Program-made: the position numbers and the translations under genes
Source: Hydractinia symbiolongicarpus
Taxonomy: Eukaryota > Cnidaria > Hydrozoa > Anthoathecata > Hydractiniidae
Length of the DNA: 64,000 nt
Direction of reading: 5' to 3'
NCBI RefSeq assembly: GCF_029227915.1
Contig: NC_079883.1
Coordinates: 31,870,001-31,934,000 of the forward strand
Notes under the pieces: generated by a model
Told to the model about the DNA's origin: nothing
What the model saw: the letters and a program-made list of their open reading frames with translations, nothing else
The model's database searches: none
Shown here: positions 24,441 through 37,720 of the stretch, piece after piece
How positions within the stretch are numbered: position 1 is the first letter of the stretch
Layout of the letters: every line of letters begins with the position of its first letter

Positions 24441-26790
24441 AGTACCCTGTGAGTAAACTCATTTCCAGAACGATTTTTTAAATTATTTTTTCACCACTAA
24501 AACGCATGAGACTTGTAGTTTTCAAAAATGTTTTCATTTTTGATGAGACGCTGAATAAAAGCAGTTTATTCGCCGGCAATCGAAAACCTGCGATTTCCCT
24601 AAATCCCGGACTCGGCCCGTATAGTCAAAAGTATACAAAGAAAGTACCCTGTGAGTAAACTCATTTCCAGAATGATTTTTTAAATTATTTTTTCACCACT
24701 AAAACGCATAAGACTTGTAGTTTTTAAAAATGTTTTCATTTTTGATGAGACGCTGAATAAAAGAAGTTTAATCGCCGACAAACGAAAACCCGCGATTTCC
24801 CGTAAATCCCGGCTTGGCCCGTATAGTCAAAAGTCTACAAAGGAAGTACCCAGGGAGTAAACTCATTTCCCGAACGATTTTTTAAATTACTTTTTCACCA
24901 CTAAAACGCATGAGACTTGTAGTTTACAAAAATGTTTTCATTTTTGATGAGACGCTTAATGAAAGATGTTTAATCGCCGGAAAACGAAAACCCGCGATTT
25001 CCCGTAAATCCCGGGCTTGGCCCGCATAGTCGAATGTATACAAAGAAAGTACCCTGTGAGTAAACTCATTTCCAGAACGATTTTTTAAATTATTTTTTCA
25101 CCACTAAAACGCATCAGACTTGTAGTTTTTAAAAATGTTTTCATTTTTGATGAGACGCTGAATAAAAGCAGTTTAATCGCCGGCAAACGAAAACCCGCGA
25201 TTTCCCGTAAATCCCGGGCTTGGCACGTATAGTCGAATGTATACAAAAAAGTACCCTGTGACTTAACTCATTTCCAGAACGATTTTTTAAATTATTTTTT
25301 CACCACTAAAACCCATAAGACTTGTAGTTTTTAAAAATGTTTTCATTTTTGATGAGACGCTGAATAAAAGAAGTTTAATCGCCGGCAAACGAAAACCCGC
25401 GATTTCCCGTAAATCCAGACTTGGCCCGTATAGGCAAAAGTATACAAAGAAAGTACCCAGGGAGTAAACTCATTTCCCGAACGATTTTTTAAATTACTTT
25501 TTCACCACTAAAACGCATGAGACTTGTAGTTTTCAAAAATGTTTTCATTTTTGATGAGACGCTTAATGAAAGAGGTTTAATCGCCGGAAAACGAAAAGCC
25601 GCGATTTCCCGTAAATCCCGGGCTTGGCCCGTATAGTTGAATGTATACAAAGAAAGTACCCTGTGAGTAAACTCATTTCCAGAACGATTTTTTAAATTAT
25701 TTTTTCACCACTAAAACGCATCAGACTTGTAGTTTTTAAAAATGTTTTCATTTTTGATGAGACGCTGAATAAAAGAAGTTTAATCGCCGGCAAATGAAAA
25801 CCTGCGATTTCCCTAAATCACGGGCTTGGCACGTATAGTCGAATGTATACAAAGAAAGTACCCTGTGAGTAAACTCATTTCCAGAACGATTTTTTAAATT
25901 ATTTTTTCACTACTAAAACGCATAAGACTTGTAGTTTTTAAAAATGTTTTCATTTTTGATGAGACGCTAAATAAAAGAAGTTTAATCGCCGGCAAACGAA
26001 AACCCGCGATTTCCCGTAAATCCCGGCTTGGCCCGTATAGTCAAAAGTATACAAAGAAAGTACCCAGGGAGTAAACTCATGTCCCGAACGATTTTTTAAA
26101 TTACTTTTTCACCACTAAAACGCATGAGACTTGTAGTTTTTAAAAATGTTTTCATTTTTGATGAGACGCTGAATAAAAGAAGTTTAATCACCGGCAAACG
26201 AAAACCTGCGATTTCCCTAAATCCCGGGCTTGGCACGTATAGTCGAATGTATACAAAGAAAGTACCCTGTGAGTAAACTCATTTCCAATTACGATTTTTT
26301 ATATTATTTTTTCACCACTAAAACGCATAAGACTTGTAGTTTTTAAAAATGTTTTCATTTTTGATGAGACGCTGAATAAAAGAAGTTTAATCGCCGACAA
26401 ACGAAAACCCACGATTTCCCGTAAATCCCGGCTTGGCCCGTATAGTCAAAAGTATACAAAGGAAGTACCCAGGGAGTAAACTCATTTCCCGAACGATTTT
26501 TTAAATTACTTTTTCACCACTAAAACGCATAAGACCTGTAGTTTTCAAAAATGTTTTCATTTTTGATGAGACGCTTAATGAAAGAGGTTTAATCGCCGGA
26601 AAACGAAAACCCGCGATTACCCGTAAATCCCGGGCTTGGCCCGTATAGTCGAATGTATACAAAGAAAGTACCCTGTGAGTAAACTCATTTCCAGAACGAT
26701 TTTTTAAATTATTTTTTCACCACTAAAACGCATCAGACTTGTAGTTTTTAAAAATGTTTTCATTTTTGATGAGACGCTGAATAAAAGAAG
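24441..26790. repeat. Drifting tandem duplication, longer copy (~12 monomers)
   Basis: Collinear partner of 22621-24440, containing three additional monomers at separate places. Its right part (about 25300-26700) carries a linked set of rare variants: TAGGCAAAAG 25431, AAAAGCCGCG near 25596, CATGTCCCGAACG 26079, ATCACCGGC near 26188, CCAATTACG 26285 and CGATTACCCG near 26613. These return at 32.5-33.4 kb and 34.7-36.0 kb. Confidence 0.85.
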
Positions 26791-27390
26791 TTTAATCGCC
26801 GGCAAACGAAAACCCGCGATTTCCCGTAAATCCCGGCTTGGCCCGTATAGTCAAAAGTATACAAAGGAAGCATCCAGGGAGTAAACTCATTTCCCAAACG
26901 ATTTTTTAAATTACTTTTTCACCACTAAAACGCATGAGACTTGTAGTTTTCAAAAATGTTTTCATTTTTGATGAGACGCTTAATGAAAGAGGTTTAATCG
27001 CCGGAAAACGAAAACCCGCGATTTCCCGTAAATCCCGGGCTTGGCCCGTATAGTCGAATGTATACAAAGAAAGTACCCTATGAGTAAACTCATTTCCAGA
27101 ACGATTTTTTAAATTATTTTTTCACTACTAAAACGCATCAGACTTGTAGTTTTTAAAAATGTTTTCATTTTTGATGAGACGCTGAATAAAAGAAGTTTAA
27201 TCGCCGGCAAACGAAAACCTGCGATTTCCCTAAATCCCGGACTCGGCCCGTATAGTCAAAAGTATACAAAGAAAGTACCCTGTGAGTAAACTCATTTCCA
27301 GAACGATTTTTTAAATTATTTTTTCACCACTAAAACGCATAAGACTTGTAGTTTATAAAAATGTTTTCATTTTTGATGAGACGCTGAATA
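26791..27390. repeat. Transitional satellite monomers
   Basis: Three monomers between the drifting duplication and the next 12-mer. They include a CCCAAACG variant and, at 27351, the first GTTTATAAAAATG variant, which is common from here to 48.6 kb. No other content is seen. Confidence 0.75.
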
Positions 27391-29800
27391 AAAGAAGTTT
27401 AATCGCCGACAAACGAAAACCCGCGATTTCCCGTAAATCCCGGCTTGGCCCGTATAGTCAAAAGTATACAAAGGAAGTACCCAGGGAGTAAACTCATTTC
27501 CAAAACGATTTTTTAAATTACTTTTTCACCACTAAAACGCATGAGACTTGTAGTTTTCAAAAATGTTTTCATTTTTGATGAAACGCTTAATGAAAGAGGT
27601 TTAATCGCCGGAAAACGAAAACCCACGATTTCCCGTAAATCCCGGGCTTGGCCCGTATAGTCGAATGTATACAAAGAAAGTACCCTGTGAGTAAACTCAT
27701 TTCCAGAACGATTTTTTAAATTATTTTTTCACCACTAAAACGCATCAGACTTGTAGTTTTTAAAAATGTTTTCATTTTTGATGAGACGCTGAATAAAAGA
27801 AGTTTAATCGCCGGCAAACGAAAACCTGCGATTTCCCTAAATCCCGGGCTTGGCACGTATAGTCGAATGTATACAAAGAAAGTACCCTGTGAGTAAACTC
27901 ATTTCCAGAACGATTTTTTAAATTATTTTTTCACCACTAAAACGCATAAGACTTGTAGTTTTTAAAAATGTTTTCATTTTTGATGAGACGCTGAATAAAA
28001 GAAGTTTAATCGCCGACAAACGAAAACCCGCGATTTCCCGTAAATCCCGGCTTGGCCCGTATAGTCAAAAGTATACAAAGGAAATACCCAGGGAGTAAAC
28101 TCATTTCCCGAACGATTTTTTAAATTATTTTTTCACCACTACAACGAATGAGACTTGTAGTTTTCAAAAATGTTTTCATTTTTGTTGAGACGCTGAATAA
28201 AAACAGTTTATTCGCCGGTAAACGAAAACCTGCGATTTCCCTAAATCCCGGACTCAACCCGTATAGTCAAAAGTATACAAAGAAAGTACCCAGGGAGTAA
28301 ACTCATTTCCAGAACGATTTTTTAAATTATTTTTTCACCACTAAAACGCATAAGACTTGTAGTTTTTAAAAATGTTTTCATTTTTGATGAGACGCTGAAT
28401 AAAAGAAGTTTAATCGCCGGCAAACGAAAACCCGCGATTTCCCGTAAATCCCGGGCTTGGCCCGTATAGTCAAAAGTATACAAAGAAAGTACCCAGGGAG
28501 TAAACTCATTTCCCGAACGATTTTTTATATTATTTTTTTACCACTAAACGCATGAGATTTGTAGTTTTTAAAAATATTTTCATATTTGATGGGACGCTGA
28601 ATAAAGGAAATTTAATCGCCGGCAAACGAAAATCCGCGATTTCCCGTAAATCCCGGACCCGGGCCGTATAGTCAAAACTATACAATAAAGTACCCAGGGA
28701 GTAAACTCATTTCCCGAACGATTTTTTAAATTATTTTTTCACCACTAAAACGCATGAGACTTGTAGTTTTCAAAAATGTTTTCATTTTTGATGAGACGCT
28801 GAATAAAAGAAGTTTAATCGCCGGCAAACGAAAACCTGCGATTTCCCGTAAATCCTGGACTCGGCCCGTATGGTCAAAAGTATGCGAAGAAAGTACCCAG
28901 CGAGTAAACTCATTTCCCGAACGATTTTTTAAATTATTTTTTCACCACTAAAACGCATGAGACTTGTAGTTTTCAAAAATGTTTTCATTTTTGATGAGAC
29001 GCTGAATAAAAGAAGTTTAATCGCCGGCAAACGAAAACCTGCGATTTCCCTAAATCCCGGACTCGGCCCGTATAGTCAAAAGTATACAAAGAAAGTACCC
29101 AGGGAGTAAACTCATTTCCAGAACGATTTTTTAAATTATTTTTTCACCACTAAAACGCATAAGACTTGTAGTTTATAAAAATGTTTTCATTTTTGATGAG
29201 ACGCTGAATAAAAGAAGTTTAATCGCCGACAAACGAAAACCCGCGATTTCCCGTAAATCCCGGCTTGGCCCGTATAGTCAAAAGTATACAAAGGAAGTAC
29301 CCAGGGAGTAAACTCATTTCCCAAACGATTTTTTAAATTACTTTTTCACCACTAAAACGCATGAGACTTGTAGTTTTCAAAAATGTTTTCATTTTTGATG
29401 AGACGCTTAATGAAAGAGGTTTAATCGCCGGAAAACGAAAACCCGCGATTTCCCGTAAATCCCGGGCTTGGCCCGTATAGTCGAATGTATACAAAGAAAG
29501 TACCCTGTGAGTAAACTCATTTCCAGAACGATTTTTTAAATTATTTTTTCACCACTAAAACGCATCAGACTTGTAGTTTTTAAAAATGTTTTCATTTTTG
29601 ATGAGACGCTGAATAAAAGAAGTTTAATCGCCGGCAAACGAAAACCTGCGATTTCCCTAAATCCCGGGCTTGGCACGTATAGTCGAATGTATACAAAGAA
29701 AGTACCCTGTGAGTAAACTCATTTCCAGAACGATTTTTTAAATTATTTTTTCACCACTAAAACGCATAAGACTTGTAGTTTTTAAAAATGTTTTCATTTT
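27391..29800. repeat. 12-mer higher-order repeat, copy 1 (2,427 bp offset)
   Basis: CCAAAACGATT (27500/29927) and the forward frame at 28754/31181 recur 2,427 bp apart. The left edge lies between 27356, where GTTTATAAAA is not matched in copy 2, and 27499. The unit contains a V-type cassette at about 28130-28925. Confidence 0.87.
28130..28925. repeat. V cassette (four-monomer block), copy 1
   Basis: Four consecutive monomers with rare, linked changes: (1) CACTACAACG and CAGTTTATTCGCC; (2) a CATAAG monomer; (3) a V-type monomer with GGACCCGGGCCG and ACTATACAATAAAGTACC; (4) a monomer with GTATGGTCAAAAGTATGCG and CCCAGCGAG. The order recurs at about 30557, 39650 and 46735. The forward open frame at 28754-28951 lies in its last monomer and is not a gene. 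Confidence 0.87.
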
Positions 29801-31980
29801 TGATGAGACGCTGAATAAAAGAAGTTTAATCGCCGACAAACGAAAACCCGCGATTTCCCGTAAATCCCGGCTTGGCCCGTATAGTCAAAAGTATACAAAG
29901 GAAGTACCCAGGGAGTAAACTCATTTCCAAAACGATTTTTTAAATTACTTTTTCACCACTAAAACGCATGAGACTTGTAGTTTTCAAAAATGTTTTCATT
30001 TTTGATGAAACGCTTAATGAAAGAGGTTTAATCGCCGGAAAACGAAAACCCGCGATTTCCCGTAAATCCCGGGCTTGGCCCGTATAGTCGAATGTATACA
30101 AAGAAAGTACCCTGTGAGTAAACTCATTTCCAGAACGATTTTTTAAATTATTTTTTCACCACTAAAACGCATCAGACTTGTAGTTTTTAAAAATGTTTTC
30201 ATTTTTGATGAGACGCTGAATAAAAGAAGTTTAATCGCCGGCAAACGAAAACCTGCGATTTCCCTAAATCCCGGGCTTGGCACGTATAGTCGAATGTATA
30301 CAAAGAAAGTACCCTGTGAGTAAACTCATTTCCAGAACGATTTTTTAAATTATTTTTTCACCACTAAAACGCATAAGACTTGTAGTTTTTAAAAATGTTT
30401 TCATTTTTGATGAGACGCTGAATAAAAGAAGTTTAATCGCCGACAAACGAAAACCCGCGATTTCCCGTAAATCCCGGCTTGGCCCGTATAGTCAAAAGTA
30501 TACAAAGGAAATACCCAGGGAGTAAACTCATTTCCCGAACGATTTTTTAAATTATTTTTTCACCACTACAACGAATGAGACTTTTAGTTTTCAAAAATGT
30601 TTTCATTTTTGATGAGACGCTGAATAAAAGCAGTTTATTCGCCGGCAAACGAAAACCTGCGATTTCCCTAAATCCCGGACTCGGCCCGTATAGTCAAAAG
30701 TATACAAAGAAAGTACCCAGGGAGTAAACTCATTTCCACAACGATTTTTTAAATTATTTTTTCACCACTAAAACGCATAAGACTTGTAGTTTTTAAAAAT
30801 GTTTTCATTTTTGATGAGACGCTGAATAAAAGAAGTTTAATCGCCGGCAAACGAAAACCCGCGATTTCCCGTAAATCCCAGGCTTGGCCCGTATAGTCAA
30901 AAGTATACAAAGAAAGTACCCAGGGAGTAAACTCATTTCCCGAACGATTTTTTATATTATTTTTTTACCACTAAACGCATGAGATTTGTAGTTTTTAAAA
31001 ATATTTTCATATTTGATGGGACGCTGAATAAAGGAAATTTAATCGCCGGCAATTGAAAATCCGCGATTTCCCGTAAATCCCGGACCCGGGCCGTATAGTC
31101 AAAACTATACAATAAAGTACCCAGGGAGTAACCTCATTTCCCGAACGATTTTTTAAATTATTTTTTCACCACTAAAACGCATGAGACTTGTAGTTTTCAA
31201 AAATGTTTTCATTTTTGATGAGACGCTGAATAAAAGAAGTTTAATCGCCGGCAAACGAAAACCTGCGATTTCCCGTAAATCCTGGACTCGGCCCGTATGG
31301 TCAAAAGTATGCGAAGAAAGTACACAGCGAGTAAACTCATTTCCAGAACGATTTTTTAAATTATTTTTTCACCACTAAAACGCATAAGACTTGTAGTTTA
31401 TAAAAATGTTTTCATTTTTGATGAGACGCTGAATAAAAGAAGTTTAATCGCCGACAAACGAAAACCCGCGATTTCCCGTAAATCCCGGCTTGGCCCGTAT
31501 AGTCAAAAGTATACAAAGGAAGTACCCAGGGAGTAAACTCATTTCCCAAACGATTTTTTAAATTACTTTTTCACCACTAAAACGCATGAGACTTGTAGTT
31601 TTCAAAAATGTTTTCATTTTTGATGAGACGCTTAATGAAAGAGGTTTAATCGCCGGAAAACGAAAACCCGCGATTTCCCGTAAATCCCGGGCTTGGCCCG
31701 TATAGTCGAATGTATACAAAGAAAGTACCCTGTGAGTAAACTCATTTCCAGAACGATTTTTTAAATTATTTTTTCACCACTAAAACGCATCAGACTTGTA
31801 GTTTTTAAAAATGTTTTCATTTTTGATGAGACGCTGAATAAAAGAAGTTTAATCGCCGGCAAACGAAAACCTGCGATTTCCCTAAATCCCGGGCTTGGCA
31901 CGTATAGTCGAATGTATACAAAGAAAGTACCCTGTGAGTAAACTCATTTCCAGAACGATTTTTTAAATTATTTTTTCACC
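29801..31980. repeat. 12-mer higher-order repeat, copy 2, one monomer shorter
   Basis: Follows copy 1 at a 2,427-bp offset up to about 31340, then continues at a 2,225-bp offset: GTTTATAAAA 29171/31396 and CCCAAACG 29320/31545. The monomer at about 28925-29120 of copy 1 is therefore missing here, and the junction lies near 31340. Similarity fades near 31985, where CATAAG becomes CATCAG. Confidence 0.85.
30557..31345. repeat. V cassette, copy 2
   Basis: Same four-monomer order as at 28130, 2,427 bp later. Private changes are GGCAATTGAAAATCC near 31050, AGTAACCTC near 31127 and GTACACAGCGAG instead of GTACCCAGCGAG. Confidence 0.87.
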
Positions 31981-33470
31981 ACTAAAACGCATCAGACTTG
32001 TAGTTTTTAAAAATGTTTTCATTTTTGATGAGACGCTGAATAAAAGAAGTTTAATCGCCGACAAACGAAAACCCGCGATTTCCCGTAAATCCCGGCTTGG
32101 CCCGTATAGTCAAAAGTATACAAAGGAAATACCCAGGGAGTAAACTCATTTCCCGAACGATTTTTTAAATTATTTTTTCACCACTAAAACGCATGAGACT
32201 TGTAGTTTTCAAAAATGTTTTCATTTTTGATGAGACGCTGAATAAAAGAAGTTTAATCGCCGGCAAACGAAAAACCTGCAATTTCCCGTAAATCCTGGAC
32301 TCGGCCCGTATAGTCAAAAGTATGCGAAGAAAGTACCCAGGGAGTAAACTCATTTCCCGAACGATTTTTTAAATTATTTTTTCACCACTAAAACGCATGA
32401 GACTTGTAGTTTTTAAAAATGTTTTCATTTTTGATGAGACGCTGAATAAAAGAAGTTTAATCGCCGGCAAACGAAAACCCGCGATTTCCCGTAAATCCAG
32501 ACTTGGCCCGTATAGGCAAAAGTATACAAAGAAAGTACCCAGGGAGTAAACTCATTTCCCGAACGATTTTTTAAATTACTTTTTCACCACTAAAACGCAT
32601 GAGACTTGTAGTTTTCAAAAATGTTTTCATTTTTGATGAGACGCTTAATGAAAGAGGTTTAATCGCCGGAAAACGAAAAGCCGCGATTTCCCGTAAATCC
32701 CGGGCTTGGCCCGTATAGTCGAATGTATACAAAGAAAGTACCCTGTGAGTAAACTCATTTCCAGAACGATTTTTTAAATTATTTTTTCACCACTAAAACG
32801 CATCAGACTTGTAGTTTTTAAAAATGTTTTCATTTTTGATGAGACGCTGAATAAAAGAAGTTTAATCGCCGGCAAATGAAAACCTGCGATTTCCCTAAAT
32901 CCCGGGCTTGGCACGTATAGTCGAATGTATACAAAGAAAGTACCCTGTGAGTAAACTCATTTCCAGAACGATTTTTTAAATTATTTTTTCACTACTAAAA
33001 CGCATAAGGCTTGTAGTTTTTAAAAATGTTTTCATTTTTGATGAGACGCTAAATAAAAGAAGTTTAATCGCCGGCAAACGAAAACCCGCGATTTCCCGTA
33101 AATCCCGGCTTGGCCCGTATAGTCAAAAGTATACAAAGAAAGTACCCAGGGAGTAAACTCATGTCCCGAACGATTTTTTAAATTACTTTTTCACCACTAA
33201 AACGCATGAGACTTGTAGTTTTTAAAAATGTTTTCATTTTTGATGAGACGCTGAATAAAAGAAGTTTAATCACCGGCAAACGAAAACCTGCGATTTCCCT
33301 AAATCCCGGGCTTGGCACGTATAGTCGAATGTATACAAAGAAAGTACCCTGTGAGTAAACTCATTTCCAATAACGATTTTTTAAATTATTTTTTCACCAC
33401 TAAAACGCATAAGACTTGTAGTTTTTAAAAATGTTTTCATTTTTGATGAGACGCTGAATAAAAGAAGTTT
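31240..33470. repeat. 11-mer higher-order repeat (2,228 bp), copy 1
   Basis: GCGAAGAAAGTACACAGCGAG occurs near 31311 and 33539, and the reverse frames 32165-32353 and 34393-34581 give the same peptide 2,228 bp apart. The insertion of one A in CGAAAAACCTGCAATT (near 32270/34498) is shared. This unit overlaps the end of the preceding 12-mer copy, so the two duplications were nested or successive. Confidence 0.88.
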
Positions 33471-33560
33471 AATCGCCGGCAAACGAAAACCTGCGATTTC
33501 CCGTAAATCCTGGACTCGGCCCGTATGGTCAAAAGTATGCGAAGAAAGTACACAGCGAGT
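33430..33560. repeat. Truncated V cassette (last monomer only)
   Basis: Only the end of the fourth cassette monomer is present (CCTGGACTCGGCCCG, GTATGGTCAAAAGTATGCG, CACAGCGAG), joined to the front of an ordinary CATAAG monomer. It marks the junction of the 2,228-bp duplication. Confidence 0.78.
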
Positions 33561-35700
33561 AAACTCATTTCCAGAACGATTTTTTAAATTATTTTTTCAC
33601 CACTAAAACGCATAAGACTTGTAGTTTATAAAAATGTTTTCATTTTTGATGAGACGCTGAATAAAAGAAGTTTAATCGCCGACAAACGAAAACCCGCGAT
33701 TTCCCGTAAATCCCGGCTTGGCCCGTATAGTCAAAAGTATACAAAGGAAGTACCCAGGGAGTAAACTCATTTCCCAAACGATTTTTTAAATTACTTTTTC
33801 ACCACTAAAACGCATGAGACTTGTAGTTTTCAAAAATGTTTTCATTTTTGATGAGACGCTTAATGAAAGAGGTTTAATCGCCGGAAAACGAAAACCCGCG
33901 ATTTCCCGTAAATCCCGGGCTTGGCCCGTATAGTCGAATGTATACAAAGAAAGTACCCTGTGAGTAAACTCATTTCCAGAACGATTTTTTAAATTATTTT
34001 TTCACCACTAAAACGCATCAGACTTGTAGTTTTTAAAAATGTTTTCATTTTTGATGAGACGCTGAATAAAAGAAGTTTAATCGCCGGCAAACGAAAACCT
34101 GCGATTTCCCTAAATCCCGGGCTTGGCACGTATAGTCGAATGTATACAAAGAAAGTACCCTGTGAGTAAACTCATTTCCAGAACGATTTTTTAAATTATT
34201 TTTTCACCACTAAAACGCATCAGACTTGTAGTTTTTAAAAATGTTTTCATTTTTGATGAGACGCTGAATAAAAGAAGTTTAATCGCCGACAAACGAAAAC
34301 CCGCGATTTCCCGTAAATCCCGGCTTGGCCCGTATAGTCAAAAGTATACAAAGGAAATACCCAGGGAGTAAACTCATTTCCCGAACGATTTTTTAAATTA
34401 TTTTTTCACCACTAAAACGCATGAGACTTGTAGTTTTCAAAAATGTTTTCATTTTTGATGAGACGCTGAATAAAAGAAGTTTAATCGCCGGCAAACGAAA
34501 AACCTGCAATTTCCCGTAAATCCTGGACTCGGCCCGTATAGTCAAAAGTATGCGAAGAAAGTACCCAGGGAGTAAACTCATTTCCCGAACGATTTTTTAA
34601 ATTATTTTTTCACCACTAAAACGCATGAGACTTGTAGTTTTTAAAAATGTTTTCATTTTTGATGAGACGCTGAATAAAAGAAGTTTAATCGCCGGCAAAC
34701 GAAAACCCGCGATTTCCCGTAAATCCAGACTTGGCCCGTATAGGCAAAAGTATACAAAGAAAGTACCCAGGGAGTAAACTCATTTCCCGAACGATTTTTT
34801 AAATTACTTTTTCACCACTAAAACGCATGAGACTTGTAGTTTTCAAAAATGTTTTCATTTTTGATGAGACGCTTAATGAAAGAGGTTTAATCGCCGGAAA
34901 ACGAAAAGCCGCGATTTCCCGTAAATCCCGGGCTTGGCCCGTATAGTCGAATGTATACAAAGAAAGTACCCTGTGAGTAAACTCATTTCCAGAACGATTT
35001 TTTAAATTATTTTTTCACCACTAAAACGCATCAGACTTGTAGTTTTTAAAAATGTTTTCATTTTTGATGAGACGCTGAATAAAAGAAGTTTAATCGCCGG
35101 CAAATGAAAACCTGCGATTTCCCTAAATCCCGGGCTTGGCACGTATAGTCGAATGTATACAAAGAAAGTACCCTGTGAGTAAACTCATTTCCAGAACGAT
35201 TTTTTAAATTATTTTTTCACTACTAAAACGCATAAGGCTTGTAGTTTTTAAAAATGTTTTCATTTTTGATGAGACGCTAAATAAAAGAAGTTTAATCGCC
35301 GGCAAACGAAAACCCGCGATTTCCCGTAAATCCCGGCTTGGCCCGTATAGTCAAAAGTATACAAAGAAAGTACCCAGGGAGTAAACTCATGTCCCGAACG
35401 ATTTTTTAAATTACTTTTTCACCACTAAAACGCATGAGACTTGTAGTTTTTAAAAATGTTTTCATTTTTGATGAGACGCTGAATAAAAGAAGTTTAATCA
35501 CCGGCAAACGAAAACCTGCGATTTCCCTAAATCCCGGGCTTGGCACGTATAGTCGAATGTATACAAAGAAAGTACCCTGTGAGTAAACTCATTTCCAATA
35601 ACGATTTTTTAAATTATTTTTTCACCACTAAAACGCATAAGACTTGTAGTTTTTAAAAATGTTTTCATTTTTGATGAGACGCTGAATAAAAGAAGTTTAA
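33471..35700. repeat. 11-mer higher-order repeat (2,228 bp), copy 2
   Basis: Begins inside a monomer: sequence before about 33430 is CATAAG/TTTTTAAAAATG type, and from about 33480 it is the GTATGGTCAAAAGTATGCG type of the V cassette. This is a chimaeric monomer at a duplication junction. CCAATAACG recurs at 33367 and 35595. Matching ends near 35700, where CCTGCGATTTCCCG becomes CCCACGATTTCCCG. Confidence 0.88.
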
Positions 35701-37670
35701 TCGCCGACAAACGAAAACCCACGATTTCCCGTAAATCCCGGCTTGGCCCGTATAGTCAAAAGTATACAAAGGAAGTACCCAGGGAGTAAACTCATTTCCC
35801 GAACGATTTTTTAAATTACTTTTTCACCACTAAAACGCATAAGACTTGTAGTTTTCAAAAATGTTTTCATTTTTGATGAGACGCTTAATGAAAGAGGTTT
35901 AATCGCCGGAAAACGAAAACCCGCGATTACCCGTAAATCCCGGGCTTGGCCCGTATAGTCGAATGTATACAAAGAAAGTACCCTGTGAGTAAACTCATTT
36001 CCAGAACGATTTAATTATTTTTTCATCACTAAAACGCATGAGACTTGTAGTTTTTAAAAATGTTTTCATTTTTGATGAGACGCTGAATAAAAGAAGTTTA
36101 ATCGCCGGCAAACGAAAACCTGCGATTTCCCTAAATCCCGGGCTTGGCACGTGTAGTCGAATGTATACAAAGAAAGTACCCTGTGAGTAAACTCATTTCC
36201 AGAACGATTTTTTAAATTATTTTTTCACTACTAAAACGCATAAGACTTGTAGTTTTTAAAAATGTTTTCATTTTTGATGAGACGCTGAATAAAAGAAGTT
36301 TAATCGCCGGCAAACGAAAACCTGCGATTTCCCTAAATCCCGGACTCGGCCCGTATAGTCAAAAGTATACAAAGAAAGTACCCTGTGAGTAAACTCATTT
36401 CCAGAACGATTTTTTAAATTATTTTTTCACCACTAAAACGCATAAGACTTGTAGTTTATAAAAATGTTTTCATTTTTGATGAGACGCTGAATAAAAGAAG
36501 TTTAATCGCCGACAAACGAAAACCCGCGATTTCCCTAAATCCCGGGCTTGGCCCGTATAGTCGAATGTATACAAAGAAAGTACCCTGTGAGTAAACTCAT
36601 TTCCAGAACGATTTTTTAAATTATTTTTTCACCACTAAAACGCATAAGACTTGTAGTTTATAAAAATGTTTTCATTTTTGATGAGACGCTGAATAAAAGA
36701 AGTTTAATCGCCGACAAACGAAAACCCGCGATTTCCCGTAAATCCCGGCTTGGCCCGTATAGTCAAAAGTATACAAAGGAAGTACCCAGGGAGTAAACTC
36801 ATTTCCCAAACGATTTTTTAAATTACTTTTTCACCACTAAAACGCATGAGACTTGTAGTTTTCAAAAATGTTTTCATTTTTGATGAGACGCTTAATGAAA
36901 GAGGTTTAATCGCCGGAAAACGAAAACCCGCGATTTCCCGTAAATCCCGGGCTTGGCCCGTATAGTCGAATGTATACAAAGAAAGTACCCTGTGAGTAAA
37001 CTCATTTCCAGAACGATTTTTTAAATTATTTTTTCACCACTAAAACGCATCAGACTTGTAGTTTTTAAAAATGTTTTCATTTTTGATGAGACGCTGAATA
37101 AAAGAAGTTTAATCGCCGGCAAACGAAAACCTGCGATTTCCCTAAATCCCGGGCTTGGCACGTATAGTCGAATGTATACAAAGAAAGTACCCTGTGAGTA
37201 AACTCATTTCCAGAACGATTTTTTAAATTATTTTTTCACCACTAAAACGCATAAGACTTGTAGTTTTTAAAAATGTTTTCATTTTTGATGAGACGCTGAA
37301 TAAAAGAAGTTTAATCGCCGACAAACGAAAACCCGCGATTTCCCGTAAATCCCGGCTTGGCCCGTATAGTCAAAAGTATACAAAGGAAATACCCAGGGAG
37401 TAAACTCATTTCCCGAACGATTTTTTAAATTATTTTTTCACCACTACAACGCATGAGACTTGTAGTTTTCAAAAATGTTTTCATTTTTGATGAGACGCTG
37501 AATAAAAGCAGTTTATTCGCCGGCAAACGAAAACCTGCAATTTCCCTAAATCCCGGACTCGGCCCGTATAGTCAAAAGTATACAAGGAAAGTACCCAGGG
37601 AGTAAACTCATTTCCAGAACGATTTTTTAAATTATTTTTTCACCACTAAAACGCATAAGACTTGTAGTTT
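35450..37670. repeat. Second 11-mer higher-order repeat (2,221 bp), copy 1
   Basis: The unit is a few bases short of eleven standard monomers because of a small deletion giving GAACGATTTAATTATT at about 36005, recurring at about 38226. ATACAAGGAAAG (37581/39802) and CCAATAACG (35595/37816) share the same 2,221-bp offset. The unit includes two successive GTTTATAAAAATG monomers. It overlaps the last 250 bp of the preceding pair. Confidence 0.88.
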
Positions 37671-37720
37671 TTAAAAATGTTTTCATTTTTGATGAGACGC
37701 TGAATAAAAGAAGTTTAATC
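37430..37720. repeat. Truncated V cassette (first monomer only)
   Basis: Begins with CACTACAACGCATGAG and CAGTTTATTCGCC as in the full cassette, then passes after ATACAAGGAAAG and a CATAAG start into ATCACCGTCAAACG, so the V-type and last monomers are absent. The break falls inside the CATAAG monomer, at the junction of the 2,221-bp duplication. Confidence 0.75.

Noticed and set aside
28754-28951. Forward 65-codon frame found again at 31181, 40280 and 47366 with nearly the same peptide
   Set aside because: The repeated peptide follows from copying of the V-cassette DNA. The monomer length is not a multiple of three, the frame has no conserved start context or domain, and variants elsewhere break it freely.
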